64,000 bases of DNA from an uncultured cyanobacterium (GTDB lineage: Bacteria; Cyanobacteriota; Cyanobacteriia; Cyanobacteriales; Geitlerinemataceae), in contig CALCCD010000108.1 in NCBI GenBank assembly GCA_937899645.1, forward strand, positions 38,378-102,377, read 5' to 3'. The stretch's first letter is position 1. Each line of letters starts with the position of its first letter. The notes below the pieces were generated by a model, which saw only the letters and a program-made list of their open reading frames with translations, was not told the origin of the DNA and made no database searches. Both the position numbers and the translations under genes were made by a program. Positions 1-10,460 of this stretch are shown here, piece by piece.

Positions 1-436
1 CGGCGCGCGACACCGGGCGATCGCTCAAATATTCAGCCTGCTCGGCGAAGCGAATCTCTGGCTTGCGCCCCAGGTCGAGAACGATTTCGATCAGGTTGCC
101 GTAGTTCTCGCGATCGCGCAGGGCGCAGCGCAGGTCGTCGGGCAGGATGTCGATTAGGCGATCGAGGTCGTCGTCGTAGCGCTGGACGTGGGCGTCACCT
201 TCGGCGTTGCGCTCGGCTTCGGTGGCTTCTTGGGGCACGGCAAGTGCAGCGGCTTCGGACGCAGTGGTTTCGGCAGTGGCTTCCGCGGCGACTTCTGCGG
301 CGGCGGCTACGCCATCAGCCTCAGGCGTGGCGACCTGTCGATCGCCCGCTGACGGCGCGATCGGGGCATCCGCCGCCGCGCTGTCCGTGTTGTCGGTGCT
401 GACAGAATTCGTCGCGTTCGGTTCCGTGTTGGACAT
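1..436 (-). CDS. R3H/AAA single-stranded nucleic-acid-binding protein, N-terminal part
   Basis: The reading frame stays open from an ATG at 436 to the window edge, giving about 145 N-terminal residues. The first ~65 residues are an Ala/Glu/Thr-rich, probably disordered leader. A conserved block then begins with RYDDDLDRLIDILPDDLR and runs through IEIVLDLGRKPEIRF. This matches the opening of the cyanobacterial and plastid Ycf45/R3H family, which carries a sporulation-IIIAA-like AAA ATPase domain followed by an R3H domain. Those domains would lie outside the window. The family is predicted to bind single-stranded nucleic acid; its role is not established. It lies downstream of ldpA on the same strand with a 168-base gap. 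Confidence 0.75.
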   Translation of the reverse strand, partial: MSNTEPNATNSVSTDNTDSAAADAPIAPSAGDRQVATPEADGVAAAAEVAAEATAETTASEAAALAVPQEATEAERNAEGDAHVQRYDDDLDRLIDILPDDLRCALRDRENYGNLIEIVLDLGRKPEIRFAEQAEYLSDRPVSRA

Positions 437-604
437 GGAAGAAGAGTCGTGATTCTTGCGGGCGGGATCGCCGGGAGAGGCCAAAGGAGAAGACACAGAT
501 ATAAACGCGGAAGAGCAAAGGCGCACGGGTACGAGTCGCACACGTACAAATATTGCCAGACCGAGCAAAGAAAGTGCAGCGCGCGACAAGTGGGGAAATA
601 CGAA

Positions 605-1708
605 CTACGGCATCGGTCTGGCTTCCTCGAGAGCGGGCTTGAGCGAGGCGGTCAGACTGTGGGCGAGACGAACCGCGCGCCAGAGCAGCTCGGGGTGCAG
701 CTCGAGGCGATCGCGACCTCGATGGGCTTCGAGTTCGTCGCAGATCGGCGCGAGCAGCTTGCGGGCGAAACTGCCGTAAGCCACACCAGAGATGCCGCCG
801 CGCCCGAGCCGGAGTCCGGCCTCTTGGAGCTTCGTCACCGTGCGATCGTTCGTGCCGCCCGCGAGCTGCACGAAACCGGGCAACCCCGCCGCCACCACCT
901 TGCGCCCGAAGCGAACCGCCGCCACCGTCGCCCCTTTGCCGAGGTCGCCGCTCATGGGTCGGCCATCCGCCTGCCAAAGCAGAACCGGGGCGAGCTGGGG
1001 CGATATTTTGGCGGCCAGGGCGCGCAGGTAGGCGATCGCGTCGCGATCGCGGCTGTCGGGGCAACTAACCGAAAGAAGAGAAAGGCGGTTGACCCAGGGG
1101 CAAATCGCCTGCCAGAGGCGATCGAAGTCGGCTTCGCTCCCCGATCGCGTGTGAATTTCGATGGCGTCGATGCCACTGATAATGGCTCCGATCACGCGCT
1201 TGGGTTTAGCGACGAACGATCGGGTGTCGATCGCGCCGATCGGGCAGGTGGGAACGCAGCGCCCGCAGCCGTAGCAGCGCGCGTCGATCACGCCGAGGGG
1301 TTTGCCCGTCGCGCCCAGCTCGAAGTCGATCGCATCAGCCGGACATACGCGCTCGCAGGGTCGGGGACAGCGCGGTGGGCAAACCAGCGGATCGAAGTAC
1401 GCTTTGCGAAAGTGGGGATCTTCGGCGTCGTTGAAGCTGGCCATCAGCAGGGGCGGCGGCGCTGCTGGAAATCCGCGTTCGATCGCTTCGGGGCGCAGCC
1501 GCTCGGCCACGCGCAGGCCGTCTCGGGCTGCCGCGATCGTCGCTTCGTCAGCGGCGACGTCGATGCAGTCCGCACCCGCGAGGGCATAGGCAATGGCGAT
1601 GGTGCGAATCGCCGGAAGGTGTTGAAAGCTCGCACCGCAGATTGCCTTGAACCAGGTTCCGGCCTCTAGCGATTGTATTTGGCTGGGGAAAACTTTCACG
1701 CCTCCCAT
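605..1708 (-). CDS. ldpA: Light-dependent period protein LdpA (iron-sulfur)
   Basis: A 367-residue protein that opens MGGVKVFPSQIQSLEAGTWF. It carries two clusters of four cysteines typical of [4Fe-4S] ferredoxin domains: CPPRCPRPCERVCP and CYGCGRCVPTCP, near residues 135-175. The block WFKAICGASFQHLPAIR and the phrase ALAGADCIDVAAD are characteristic of LdpA. In Synechococcus elongatus LdpA senses redox state and feeds light information to the Kai clock; the same role here is inferred. The frame is open upstream to 2224, but that extension is low-complexity and lacks family similarity, so the ATG at 1708 is chosen. The gene diverges from uppS. Confidence 0.88.
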   Translation of the reverse strand: MGGVKVFPSQIQSLEAGTWFKAICGASFQHLPAIRTIAIAYALAGADCIDVAADEATIAAARDGLRVAERLRPEAIERGFPAAPPPLLMASFNDAEDPHFRKAYFDPLVCPPRCPRPCERVCPADAIDFELGATGKPLGVIDARCYGCGRCVPTCPIGAIDTRSFVAKPKRVIGAIISGIDAIEIHTRSGSEADFDRLWQAICPWVNRLSLLSVSCPDSRDRDAIAYLRALAAKISPQLAPVLLWQADGRPMSGDLGKGATVAAVRFGRKVVAAGLPGFVQLAGGTNDRTVTKLQEAGLRLGRGGISGVAYGSFARKLLAPICDELEAHRGRDRLELHPELLWRAVRLAHSLTASLKPALEEARPMP

Positions 1709-2086
1709 GCTAGTGCGCGATCCCAAAATTGGCTCGTCCGCAGAAACGCGATAGAAACGCGGGGGAGCGCCCGACCTTGCGGCCAGCTCGGCCACCCGAT
1801 CGCTCGACGTTTCCCCACCTGCGGTAATGACGAAACCACCTCGACGGCTCCGGACTTGTGCAGCGCGTCGAAGCGTTGCGGGCACAGCCGGAGCGATCGC
1901 CGGGGCCTGGCGAGTCGCCCGATCGGAGGCGGCACGGGCCTGTGAGCGGCAGAATTGCGACGCTTCGGCAAACGGCCTCAACCGCGACTCCGGGTACAAT
2001 TCAAGGTGCGCGCGACCTTTTTCGGGAATTTCGATGTTTGGACACGGGGTTGACAGCGATTCATGGTAGGGAGTGGTGAGCAAGAT
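1709..2086. other. Divergent ldpA/uppS intergenic region
   Basis: About 380 bases separate the two divergent starts, so promoters for both genes should lie here. A TTGACA hexamer occurs at 2050-2055, but it sits too close to the uppS start to be assigned. I see no convincing small gene or strong hairpin. Confidence 0.5.
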
Positions 2087-2866
<780 letters not shown>

Positions 2867-3045
2867 GCCGTCAGTGAGCGCGCGGCGCGCCGGAACCGCC
2901 CCTCCGCAATTTCGTCAGTTCTCGAAGCCTCCAAAGTTCCGAACGAGTATCCAGAAGTCCTCCGGAGTTGCCAGGAGTTCCCAGGACTCTCCAACGAGAT
3001 CGCGACCCCGCATTTATGCCCCATAGCCGCAACATTAAAACGGAT

Positions 3046-4140
3046 ATGAATCGCCGAGACGCCCGCACCACTGTCACCGCTCGCCTCGTCCGAATCGCGC
3101 CTTCGATGGCGTTTGGTTTCTGGGTGGCGGGAGCTGCCGCGCTTGCGATTGCCGCCCCGGATATCCGCTCTACTCCACTCCGCGAAACGAACCTGGCCCA
3201 GGCCGCTCCTTTCCAGTCGTTGCAGCCGGTTCCCGACCTCGACGCCGCCGATATCCAAGTCCGCAACGGCCTCGACTACCAGCGGCGCGGCCAGCCCGAT
3301 AAGGCGATCGAAGCCTGGGAAGCGGCGCTCGACACCTACGTCGAGGTGTTCGACTTCGAGAGTATGGGGCGCGTCTACGGCTACCTCGGCCCCGCCTACG
3401 TCGCCACCGGCCAGTACCAGGAGGCCGAGATTGCTTTTGCCCAGCAGGTGTCGATCGCCCGCCAGCGCGACGACTCCGTAACGCTCGCCTACGGCCTCAA
3501 CAACCTCGGGGTGGTACTGCTCCAGGGCAACGATATCGACGCCGCCGAAACCGTTCTGCTCGAGGCGCTGGCGGAGTCTGAAGCGATTCGCAACCCCGGC
3601 GTCACGGCCACCTCGCTTAACAATCTCGGACTGGTAGAAGTGGCGCGCGGTGACTTTTTCGCGGCGATCGTCCGCTACGAAACGGCCCTGAAGTGGCACT
3701 GGGAAGCCGAGATGGTGACCGGCGAGGCCAGCACCTACAACAACCTGGGCGAAGCCTACTGGGAAACCGACGACTACGAAAACACCATCGGCGCGTACGG
3801 CGCGGCGCTGACGATCGCCCGCGACAGCCTCGACTTTGACAATTTTTACCGCGCGATCGACGGCCTGGTTGTCGCCCACCAGAGCGTCGGTCGCTTTTTC
3901 CGCGCCCAAGATCTACTCGAAGAGCGCCTCGAACTGGCCCGCCGCGAGACGGATTCCGCCCAAGAACTCCAGACCCTGCGCGGTTTTGCGTCGCTGTATA
4001 CGATCGCTGGAGAATACGACGCAGCGATCCGGTTCTACGAAGGCGCGATCGCCCTGGCGCGCGAAATCGGCGATCGCCCCAGCGAGCTGCGCCTGAGTAG
4101 CGACCTGGCCCAGGTGCTGACCGTCGCTCCCGAGCGCTAA
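3046..4140 (+). CDS. Secreted tetratricopeptide-repeat protein
   Basis: A 364-residue protein. The N-terminus is basic (MNRRDARTT) and is followed by a hydrophobic stretch, APSMAFGFWVAGAAALAIAA, consistent with a signal peptide or membrane anchor. From about residue 70 it consists of TPR helices at ~40-residue spacing, for example NGLDYQRRGQPDKAIEAWEA, AYGLNNLGVVLLQGND and STYNNLGEAYWETDDYENT. Such proteins are usually scaffolds in the periplasm or thylakoid membrane; no partner is visible. In-frame starts at 3016 (ATG) and 2968 (TTG) are possible; 3046 best fits the signal peptide. Confidence 0.75.
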   Translation: MNRRDARTTVTARLVRIAPSMAFGFWVAGAAALAIAAPDIRSTPLRETNLAQAAPFQSLQPVPDLDAADIQVRNGLDYQRRGQPDKAIEAWEAALDTYVEVFDFESMGRVYGYLGPAYVATGQYQEAEIAFAQQVSIARQRDDSVTLAYGLNNLGVVLLQGNDIDAAETVLLEALAESEAIRNPGVTATSLNNLGLVEVARGDFFAAIVRYETALKWHWEAEMVTGEASTYNNLGEAYWETDDYENTIGAYGAALTIARDSLDFDNFYRAIDGLVVAHQSVGRFFRAQDLLEERLELARRETDSAQELQTLRGFASLYTIAGEYDAAIRFYEGAIALAREIGDRPSELRLSSDLAQVLTVAPER

Positions 4141-4560
4141 GCTCGGGCAAAGCCGCAAATCGGACGCCTTTTCGCCTAGAGCGCTCCGAGAATTCGTCCG
4201 GAAGTCGCCAAAGAAGGACGAGCTTGTCGTCCGCGTAGGGTCGGCCTCTCCGATCGCCTGGGTGTGCCGCACGATTCGCTTCGCGAAGGCGACGTCAACG
4301 ACGACGCCTTCGCGATCGAAGTCCAGACGGTGGGCGTTTATTTTCGTGGAGTACGCCTAGATCGGTGCGGCCTGTCCCGCAAGGTTGTCCGTTATACTGT
4401 CGGTCGAAGCGATGTCGCTCAGAATAGCAAAAGTCTCGGCTTGCCTGGTTTCTAACCGAGTCCGATTTCTACTCGATCGCGGTATTCGACAGCGCCAAGG
4501 CACACATCGCCCAAAGATTTACAGATTTCTCCCACCCCCGTGTTTTACGAGGTCAATGCT
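4141..4560. other. Intergenic region with inverted repeat
   Basis: No gene is supported. An 11-bp perfect inverted repeat, TCGCGAAGGCG, lies at 4281-4291 and 4305-4315. A 63-codon frame at 4264-4455 spans it and has no recognisable features. A good GAGG Shine-Dalgarno element near the 3' end serves the next gene. Confidence 0.5.
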
Positions 4561-4776
4561 ATGCCAAGTCCCGTCTCCTCCGCCGAAGTTCCCGCCGCCG
4601 CTCTGCCAGACGATCGCGATCGCGTTTGGAACCACCTCAAGCAAGCGATCGCCGACAGCTCGGGATTTCAGCGCTGGCAGCTCGATCGTCGTCAGACCTT
4701 CGATCGCGATCGCGTTTCTCTAGATTCCCAGGTGGCGACATATCTGCGCGAAACTCTCGAGACGCTCGCTTACTAG
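4561..4776 (+). CDS. Small conserved cyanobacterial protein
   Basis: A 71-residue soluble protein. It is rich in charged residues and ends SQVATYLRETLETLAY. The combination of a 'W..L..AI..SSGFQRW' block and a terminal LRETLETLAY resembles a small family I recall from cyanobacterial genomes with no assigned function. The ATG at 4561 is preceded by ACGAGG about nine bases upstream. An in-frame GTG at 4540 is possible but spaced worse. It is followed by the strong hairpin at 4884-4939. Confidence 0.6.
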   Translation: MPSPVSSAEVPAAALPDDRDRVWNHLKQAIADSSGFQRWQLDRRQTFDRDRVSLDSQVATYLRETLETLAY

Positions 4777-4883
4777 TCGCTCTGCCCAGTTAGTCGCTTT
4801 ATCCGAGACGCCGTATTAAAGCCGTGCTGTCGGCCTCAATCGAGCGAAAGCAAACAGCGGTAAATAACGGCCTAACCTCGTTG

Positions 4884-4939
4884 TGAACAAGTGAGAAAGC
4901 CCGTCGCAATGATGTGCGACGGGCTTTCTCACTTGTTCA
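4884..4939. terminator. 25-bp perfect hairpin between convergent genes
   Basis: Arms 4884-4908 and 4915-4939 are perfect reverse complements around the loop ATGATG. The stem core AAAGCCCGTCGCA pairs with TGCGACGGGCTTT, a typical intrinsic-terminator core with A-rich and T-rich shoulders. It lies between the plus-strand small gene and the minus-strand tRNA-Asn, so it could stop transcription from both sides. The stem is unusually long for a terminator and there is no uninterrupted T run after it. Confidence 0.6.
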
Positions 4940-4944
4940 TTAAA

Positions 4945-5016
<72 letters not shown>

Positions 5017-5154
5017 TTGCTCTCTGATGCGAAATCTATATTAGCTAGAGAGCTTACGTTTTGCAACCCTTCGGGAGAACTTCATTGAGAACCGTCTCGA
5101 ACTGTAGCGGGCCTCAATGCATTTCCGGCTCGCGTGCAGTTCACTCAGCAGCGC

Positions 5155-5191
5155 CGCCCGATCGCGTCCAGGTCGCCTTGGCGATCGGGCG
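5155..5191 (-). terminator. Possible hemA terminator hairpin
   Basis: An 11-bp inverted repeat, CGCCCGATCGC at 5155-5165 and GCGATCGGGCG at 5181-5191, lies just after the hemA stop. It contains HIP1 cores, which are common in this genome, and has no T tract. Terminator function is therefore weakly supported. Confidence 0.3.
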
Positions 5192-5200
5192 ATCGCGGCC

Positions 5201-6502
5201 CTAACGCTTGGCGGTTTCTTCCTCCAGGCTAAACAGCGTCCGTAGGGTGTGCATCGCGACGCGGCGCGCTTCGAGATCCTGCTGGGCGCGCAGCTGCACC
5301 ATCGGGTCGTGAAGGATTTTGTTGACGATGCCGCGCGTCAGCGACTCGATCACTTCCTGATGCTTGTCGTCGAACTCCGTGCCGAGGCGCGACAGGGCTT
5401 TCTCCAACTCTTGCTCGCGGATGCCTTCGATCTTCTTGCGAAGGCTAGAGATCGTCGGGACGGTTTCGAGCGACTGCCACCAAGTCTCGAAGTTGGCGAC
5501 TTCTTCTTCGAGCAGGGCTTCGGCCTCGAGGGCCATCTGGCGGCGGCTCTCTTGGTTTTGAGCGACGACGGCTTTGAGGTCATCGACGTTAAAGCAGCGA
5601 ATGCCCGCCACGCCCGTGACATCAGCGGCAATGTTGCGCGGCACGGAAATATCTACCAGAACGAGGTCGCCGTCAGCATCGACGATCGGCTCCAGGTTGG
5701 CTTTGGTCAGAATCGGCTGGGTCGCGCCGGTGCTGGTAAAGGCCAGATTCGAGGCGGCGACAGCATCGAGCATCTCGGTCAGCGGACGCACGGCGATATT
5801 GGCGCTCGGGTACTGTCCGGCCAGCTCTTCGGCACGGCGCTGGGAGCGGTTGACGAGCGTAATGCGATCGGCTCCCTTCGAGAGTAGGTGCTTGATCAGC
5901 AGCTTCGACATTTTGCCCGCACCGACGATGCAGACCTCGAGATCTTTCAGGCAGCCCCCATCCGTCTGGGCCAGCTTCAGTTGCGCCAGCTCGACGGCGG
6001 CGGAGCTGATCGACACCGCGCCCGTGCCGATGCTGGTTTCGGTGCGAACGCGCTTGCCCGCGCCGATCGCCTGCTTGAAGAGCTGATTGAGAATGCGGCC
6101 GATGCCTTTGTTTTTCTGACCTTGCTTGTGGGTGGTCTTCACCTGCGCCAAGATCTGGCCTTCGCCGAGGACGAGGCTCTCGAGTCCGGCACTGACGCGC
6201 ATCAGGTGCATCACGGCGTCTTGGTGGAGCAGCACGAATAGGTACGGGCGCAGCTCGGAGAGCATCATGCCGCTGCGATCGCAGAGGAACTGGCTGACCT
6301 CGCGCACGCCCGCCTCCATGTCTTTGGCGATGAAATAAATTTCGAGGCGGTTACAGGTACTGAGAACGGAGATTTCCTCGATGCTGGGATAGGCGCGGAG
6401 CTGGGCGAAAGCATCTTGTAGATCGGCTTCCGGGATGCTTAGCTTTTCGCGCACTTCGACCGGGGTGGTTTTGTGACTCAGTCCGATAACGGCAATATTC
6501 AT
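5201..6502 (-). CDS. hemA: Glutamyl-tRNA reductase
   Basis: Catalyses NADPH-dependent reduction of glutamyl-tRNA(Glu) to glutamate-1-semialdehyde, the committed step of heme and chlorophyll synthesis. The 433-residue length is normal. The N-terminus [19 protein letters not shown], the catalytic Cys50 in [10 protein letters not shown], the [10 protein letters not shown] block and the nucleotide-binding [17 protein letters not shown] are all present. The C-terminal dimerisation helices end in [10 protein letters not shown]. It appears to be monocistronic, with AT-rich upstream sequence containing TATA-like hexamers and no obvious Shine-Dalgarno element. Confidence 0.96.
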   Translation of the reverse strand: MNIAVIGLSHKTTPVEVREKLSIPEADLQDAFAQLRAYPSIEEISVLSTCNRLEIYFIAKDMEAGVREVSQFLCDRSGMMLSELRPYLFVLLHQDAVMHLMRVSAGLESLVLGEGQILAQVKTTHKQGQKNKGIGRILNQLFKQAIGAGKRVRTETSIGTGAVSISSAAVELAQLKLAQTDGGCLKDLEVCIVGAGKMSKLLIKHLLSKGADRITLVNRSQRRAEELAGQYPSANIAVRPLTEMLDAVAASNLAFTSTGATQPILTKANLEPIVDADGDLVLVDISVPRNIAADVTGVAGIRCFNVDDLKAVVAQNQESRRQMALEAEALLEEEVANFETWWQSLETVPTISSLRKKIEGIREQELEKALSRLGTEFDDKHQEVIESLTRGIVNKILHDPMVQLRAQQDLEARRVAMHTLRTLFSLEEETAKR

Positions 6503-6918
6503 CGAATTTATAAATAGAAGCTATTAAAAAGGAGAGCGACACAATTATCTATAAATGTCGATCGTTTGGCGACCGATCGAAATGTTCCGAAACGATCCCC
6601 GCCGCACTCGTCAGATCGGGCGATCGGCAAGCGCATCAACGGGCGAATTGAAACAGCCATCGAGATCGCAAGATTTGAGAGCGTCGAACCTGGCAGGAAG
6701 ACAGCAAAAACGGCGATCGCCCACCGAAGTGAAGCGATCGCCGTTTCGACAATTCACACGCTGTTGCAGCAAACTCGGAACGCGCCGTCGAGGTCAACGT
6801 CCGATCCGGGTAGGGGCGCATAGCAATGCGCCTAGCATCGGTGGATTTCCCAGCGATATCGCGGGCGCACTGCCGTGGCGCCCCTACCCGGATCGGTCAT
6901 CGTACGTTGAGTGACGCT
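6503..6918. other. hemA-glpX intergenic region
   Basis: About 416 bases without a supported gene; frames here show no protein features. The hemA promoter should lie near 6503-6560, where the sequence is AT-rich. The glpX-proximal end holds the inverted repeat listed at 6801-6896. Confidence 0.5.
6801..6896. repeat. 19-bp inverted repeat of the TAGGGGCGCA family
   Basis: CCGATCCGGGTAGGGGCGC at 6801-6819 is the exact reverse complement of 6878-6896, with 58 bases between. Shorter TAGGGGCGCA pieces recur at about 27796 and 36897. The arrangement looks like a small dispersed non-autonomous element 23 bases downstream of the glpX stop, where it may also act as an RNA hairpin. No flanking target duplication was recognised. 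Confidence 0.6.
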
Positions 6919-7956
6919 TTAGTGCAGTTGCAGCTCGTGGGTGTCTTCCATCATGTGGATGGTGTCCACGAAGCGCACGGTTTTGCTTTGGCTGGAGATA
7001 ATCAGCGACTGGGTGCGCGCGCCACCGTGGAAGAAGCGAACGCCTTGCATCAGCGTGCCGGAGGTAATACCGCAAGCCGCGAACAGCACTTCTTCGCCCG
7101 AAGCCAGCTCGCCCGCGTCGTAAACGCGATCGGGATCGGTGATGCCCATCTCTTTCAGGCGAGCCAGGTTGCCCTCTTTGCTCTCGCCGATCAGGCCGGT
7201 TTTGACCACTTCGGGATCGTAGATCAGCTGACCCTGGAAGTGACCGCCGATGCAGCGCATGGCCGCCGCAGAAATCACGCCCTCGGGAGCCGCGCCGATA
7301 CCCATCAGCGCGTGGATGTTCGTGCCGCCGAAGCCGCAAGAGATCGCCGCCGACACGTCACCGTCGCTGATCAGGCGAACGCGCGCGCCCGCATCGCGGA
7401 TTTCTTGAATCAGCTCTTTGTGGCGCGAGCGATCCATGACGACGACCACCAGCTCTTCGATTTTGCGATCGAGGCATTCTGCAATGATCTTCAGGTTCTC
7501 GGTCGCGCTCTTGTTGATATCGACCTTGCCTTTGGCAGCCGGAGGCGCAGCTAGCTTCTTCATATAGAAGTCCGGCGCGGCGAACAGGCCACCTTTCGGG
7601 GCGATCGCCAGCACGGCCATCGAACCGTTTTGACCGTAAGCAACGAGGTTCGTGCCTTCACAGGGGTCAACGGCGATATCAATTTCGATCAGCTCGTCAG
7701 GATTGCACATCTCCGCGCCACCCGGCTGGCTGCAAATGCCCACTTCTTCGCCGATGTAGAGCATCGGAGCGTCGTCGCGCTCGCCTTCACCGATCACGAT
7801 GCGACCGCGCATGTGGATTTGGTTCATCCGCTCGCGCATGGCTTCTACGGCGACTTCGTCGGCAATATTTTTTTCGCCTTTACCCATCCAACGCGCTGAG
7901 GCGATCGCCGCTTGTTCGACAACCTCAATAATTTCCAAGCCGATGGTTTTATCCAC
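6919..7956 (-). CDS. glpX: Fructose-1,6-/sedoheptulose-1,7-bisphosphatase
   Basis: Class II bisphosphatase that in cyanobacteria hydrolyses both fructose-1,6- and sedoheptulose-1,7-bisphosphate in the Calvin cycle. At 345 residues it has the family's usual length. Conserved blocks include [19 protein letters not shown] and [11 protein letters not shown] (metal-binding acidic residues), [13 protein letters not shown], and [17 protein letters not shown]. The start is the GTG at 7956, with AAGGAG seven bases upstream. An in-frame ATG at 8010 would add an unlikely 18-residue leader. Confidence 0.95.
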   Translation of the reverse strand: MDKTIGLEIIEVVEQAAIASARWMGKGEKNIADEVAVEAMRERMNQIHMRGRIVIGEGERDDAPMLYIGEEVGICSQPGGAEMCNPDELIEIDIAVDPCEGTNLVAYGQNGSMAVLAIAPKGGLFAAPDFYMKKLAAPPAAKGKVDINKSATENLKIIAECLDRKIEELVVVVMDRSRHKELIQEIRDAGARVRLISDGDVSAAISCGFGGTNIHALMGIGAAPEGVISAAAMRCIGGHFQGQLIYDPEVVKTGLIGESKEGNLARLKEMGITDPDRVYDAGELASGEEVLFAACGITSGTLMQGVRFFHGGARTQSLIISSQSKTVRFVDTIHMMEDTHELQLH

Positions 7957-8426
7957 GGTTCGCTCCTTCCAAATTCTAGTTTCGTTGGTGTTTTGAAGAC
8001 CTTTTTTCAAGTGTCAAGTCTACCAGAGGGCGGCGGCGCTCTCGGGCGGCGACAGGATCGCGGGGATCGCCTCGCGGCTGTGGGATTCTCTTGGGATTCT
8101 CTCGCGATCGCCGTATCCATAATGAGGCGTCTTCACCCCGTGGCGGCGACACTAGCCCGGAGGGCCTCCGAACTCGTGAAAGCTCCAGCAATCTTCCCGT
8201 TTTGCGACCCTCCGCGAACGCGAACGTCGAGGAGCGTAGTTTCCTCGCAAAATGCCCGATCGGCGAGGGGATGGCGTGTCAGACGATTTGTCGGTACATC
8301 TCGCTTAAAACGTCAGGATTTATCCCTGCTACTAGGGAATTCTGCTAGTGTTGCCCTAGAAGCACGGTGTTCGCGCCCTCCCCTTCGCAGCAATACGGAC
8401 GTCTTTAAATCCCTTCAGCTCTTGCA
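7957..8426. other. Divergent glpX/tpsB intergenic region
   Basis: About 470 bases with no supported gene. Promoters for the divergent glpX and TpsB genes should be here. Near 8325-8370 the pentamers CTAGT/ACTAG and CTAGGG/CCCTAG occur close together and could form a weak structure; I assign nothing. Confidence 0.45.
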
Positions 8427-10436
8427 ATGTCCTGCAAATTTCAATCCAGCGATCGGAGTCTGGTGTGTGGAGCCTCTTGCAACAAACGCCCGATGAAATG
8501 CAGTTCTAGCTGCCCGCAGTCGCCCCGAACGGCAGGAGTCGCGCGCACGGGAGCGGTCGAGACGACCGAGACGATAAACACTAGAAACCGCCCATGCGTC
8601 GGACGGCCAGGTGTCGTGTTGAGCTGTTTTGCGTGGGTTGCGATTTTCTCAAGCGCGGCCCTGCTGGGAGCCGGTGTGGGGATCGCCGCCTCACCCGCAG
8701 CCGCCCGGACAAAAGCCGACAGTGCCTTGACAAAGGGGATCGACTCCGGCGAAGTCTCCCGCGCGATCGAGCTGCCCGAGCCCGCGCTGCTGCCCGCTAC
8801 GCCGCCCGCCACGCTATCCCAGTTGCCCCGCAGCGACAGCGAAGATCTGCCCGAGCCGGAGTTCGAGCCGCTGCCGCCCCTCGACGAGCTGCTGCCGCCG
8901 CCCGATCGCGACCCGAACGCACCACCCAGCGGCGACCTGAACGAGATTCCCGGCTCGATCGAGGTGCGGGGCTACCGCGTGGTGGGCAGCACCGTTTTTG
9001 AGGCCGACACATTCGACGCGCTGCTCGAGGATTTAACGGGAGAGGAAATCCGCTTCTCTCAGCTCCTCGAGGCTCGCACGCGCATTACCGATCTGTACAT
9101 CGAAGAGAAGTACATCACCTCTGGGGCGTTTCTGCCGCCGCAGACGATCGAAGACGGCATCGTTGAGATTCAGGTAATCGAAGGCTCCCTCGAAGACATC
9201 CTCATCACGGGAACCGATCGCCTGCGTCCGTACTACATTCGCAGTCGCATCGAGCGCGCCAGCGACGCGCCGCTCAACGTGGACGACCTGCTCGAAGCAC
9301 TGCAATTGCTCCAGCTCGACCCGCTGATCGATACGCTCTCGGCGGAGCTGTCGGCGGGCCTGAGACCGGGCTCGAATCTGTTAGAGGTCGCAATCGTCGA
9401 GGCGGACAGCTTTACGCCGAGCCTGCGCTTTGACAACGGGCGATCGCCGACAGTAGGCGTGCTGCGCGGTCGGGTCGGCATCCGCGAAGGCAACCTGTTC
9501 GGCATCGGCGACGCATTCGAGGCGTCCTACAGTTTGACGGAGGGCAGCGACGAGTATGCAGCGTCCTACACGGTTCCGCTCAACGCCAGCAACGCCACCC
9601 TCGGGGCGTCGGCCCGGTTCACGACCAGCGAGATTATCGAAGAGCCGTTCGATCGCATCGACATCGAGGCCGACTCGCGCGACTTCGAGCTGACATTCCG
9701 CCAGCCGATCGTCCAGACGCCGCGCCAGGAAATAGCCCTCGGCCTGACGTTCTCCCGCCGCGAGAGCGACACCACCTTGCTCGGGACGGGCTTTGCGCTC
9801 TCTGACGGAGCCAACGACGACGGCGAAACCCGCGTCTCGGTGTTCCGCCTCTTCCAAGAGTGGACGCAGCGGGGCTCGCGCTCGGTGTTCGCGGCGCGAT
9901 CGCAGTTCAACTGGGGCATCCCAATTTTCGAGTCCACGCTCAACAACAAAAAGCCCGACAGCCGCTTCTTCGCGTGGCGCACCCAGGCCCAATACCTCCA
10001 GCTCCTCGGCAATAGCGATATTTCCCTGCTGTTGCGCGGCGACTTCCAGCTTTCGACCACCTCGCTGGTTCCCCTCGAGCAGTTCGGCGTCGGCGGCAAC
10101 CGCAGCGTCCGAGGCTACAGCCAGGATTTGCTGCTGGCCGACAACGGTCTGTTTGGCTCGGCAGAGCTGCGAATTCCGCTATTCACTTCGGCCAATGGCT
10201 CGACCCAGCTCGAAATTCACCCGTTTTTCGACTTCGGCACTGTATGGAGTACTGATGGTGACGACCCCGACCCCAGCGGCCTCGCTTCGATCGGCGTCGG
10301 GCTGTCGTTCGAGCTTGACGATGTGCTTTCCGCGAAGATTGACTGGGGTATCCCACTGACGGATGTCGATACCCGCGATCGCGACATTATCGAGCGCCAA
10401 GAACTGTACTTTCTCCTAGAGTGGCGACCGTTCTAG
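8427..10436 (+). CDS. TpsB/ShlB-type POTRA outer-membrane transporter
   Basis: Two-partner-secretion porin of the Omp85 superfamily. A hydrophobic signal-like segment (VLSCFAWVAIFSSAALLGAG) near residues 70-90 is followed by a Pro/Glu-rich linker with LPPLDELLPPPDRDP. POTRA domains follow at about residues 175-320 (GSIEVRGYRVVGSTVFEAD; ITDLYIEEKYITSGAF). The rest is a 16-strand-type beta barrel with the loop-6 motif SVRGYSQD and terminal residues FLLEWRPF, ending in Phe as in outer-membrane proteins. In-frame ATG 8493 would remove 22 unconserved residues. Family members export a large TpsA protein; none is visible next to it. Confidence 0.85.
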   Translation: MSCKFQSSDRSLVCGASCNKRPMKCSSSCPQSPRTAGVARTGAVETTETINTRNRPCVGRPGVVLSCFAWVAIFSSAALLGAGVGIAASPAAARTKADSALTKGIDSGEVSRAIELPEPALLPATPPATLSQLPRSDSEDLPEPEFEPLPPLDELLPPPDRDPNAPPSGDLNEIPGSIEVRGYRVVGSTVFEADTFDALLEDLTGEEIRFSQLLEARTRITDLYIEEKYITSGAFLPPQTIEDGIVEIQVIEGSLEDILITGTDRLRPYYIRSRIERASDAPLNVDDLLEALQLLQLDPLIDTLSAELSAGLRPGSNLLEVAIVEADSFTPSLRFDNGRSPTVGVLRGRVGIREGNLFGIGDAFEASYSLTEGSDEYAASYTVPLNASNATLGASARFTTSEIIEEPFDRIDIEADSRDFELTFRQPIVQTPRQEIALGLTFSRRESDTTLLGTGFALSDGANDDGETRVSVFRLFQEWTQRGSRSVFAARSQFNWGIPIFESTLNNKKPDSRFFAWRTQAQYLQLLGNSDISLLLRGDFQLSTTSLVPLEQFGVGGNRSVRGYSQDLLLADNGLFGSAELRIPLFTSANGSTQLEIHPFFDFGTVWSTDGDDPDPSGLASIGVGLSFELDDVLSAKIDWGIPLTDVDTRDRDIIERQELYFLLEWRPF

Positions 10437-10460
10437 GGGCGTAACGAAGCTGGAGATCTC

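Noticed and set aside
449..1669. 406-codon plus-strand frame
   Set aside because: It lies antisense to ldpA, which has clear ferredoxin motifs. Its Arg/Gly/Ala-rich translation is typical of GC-rich shadow frames.
4264..4455. 63-codon plus-strand frame
   Set aside because: Spans an inverted repeat and has no recognisable features.
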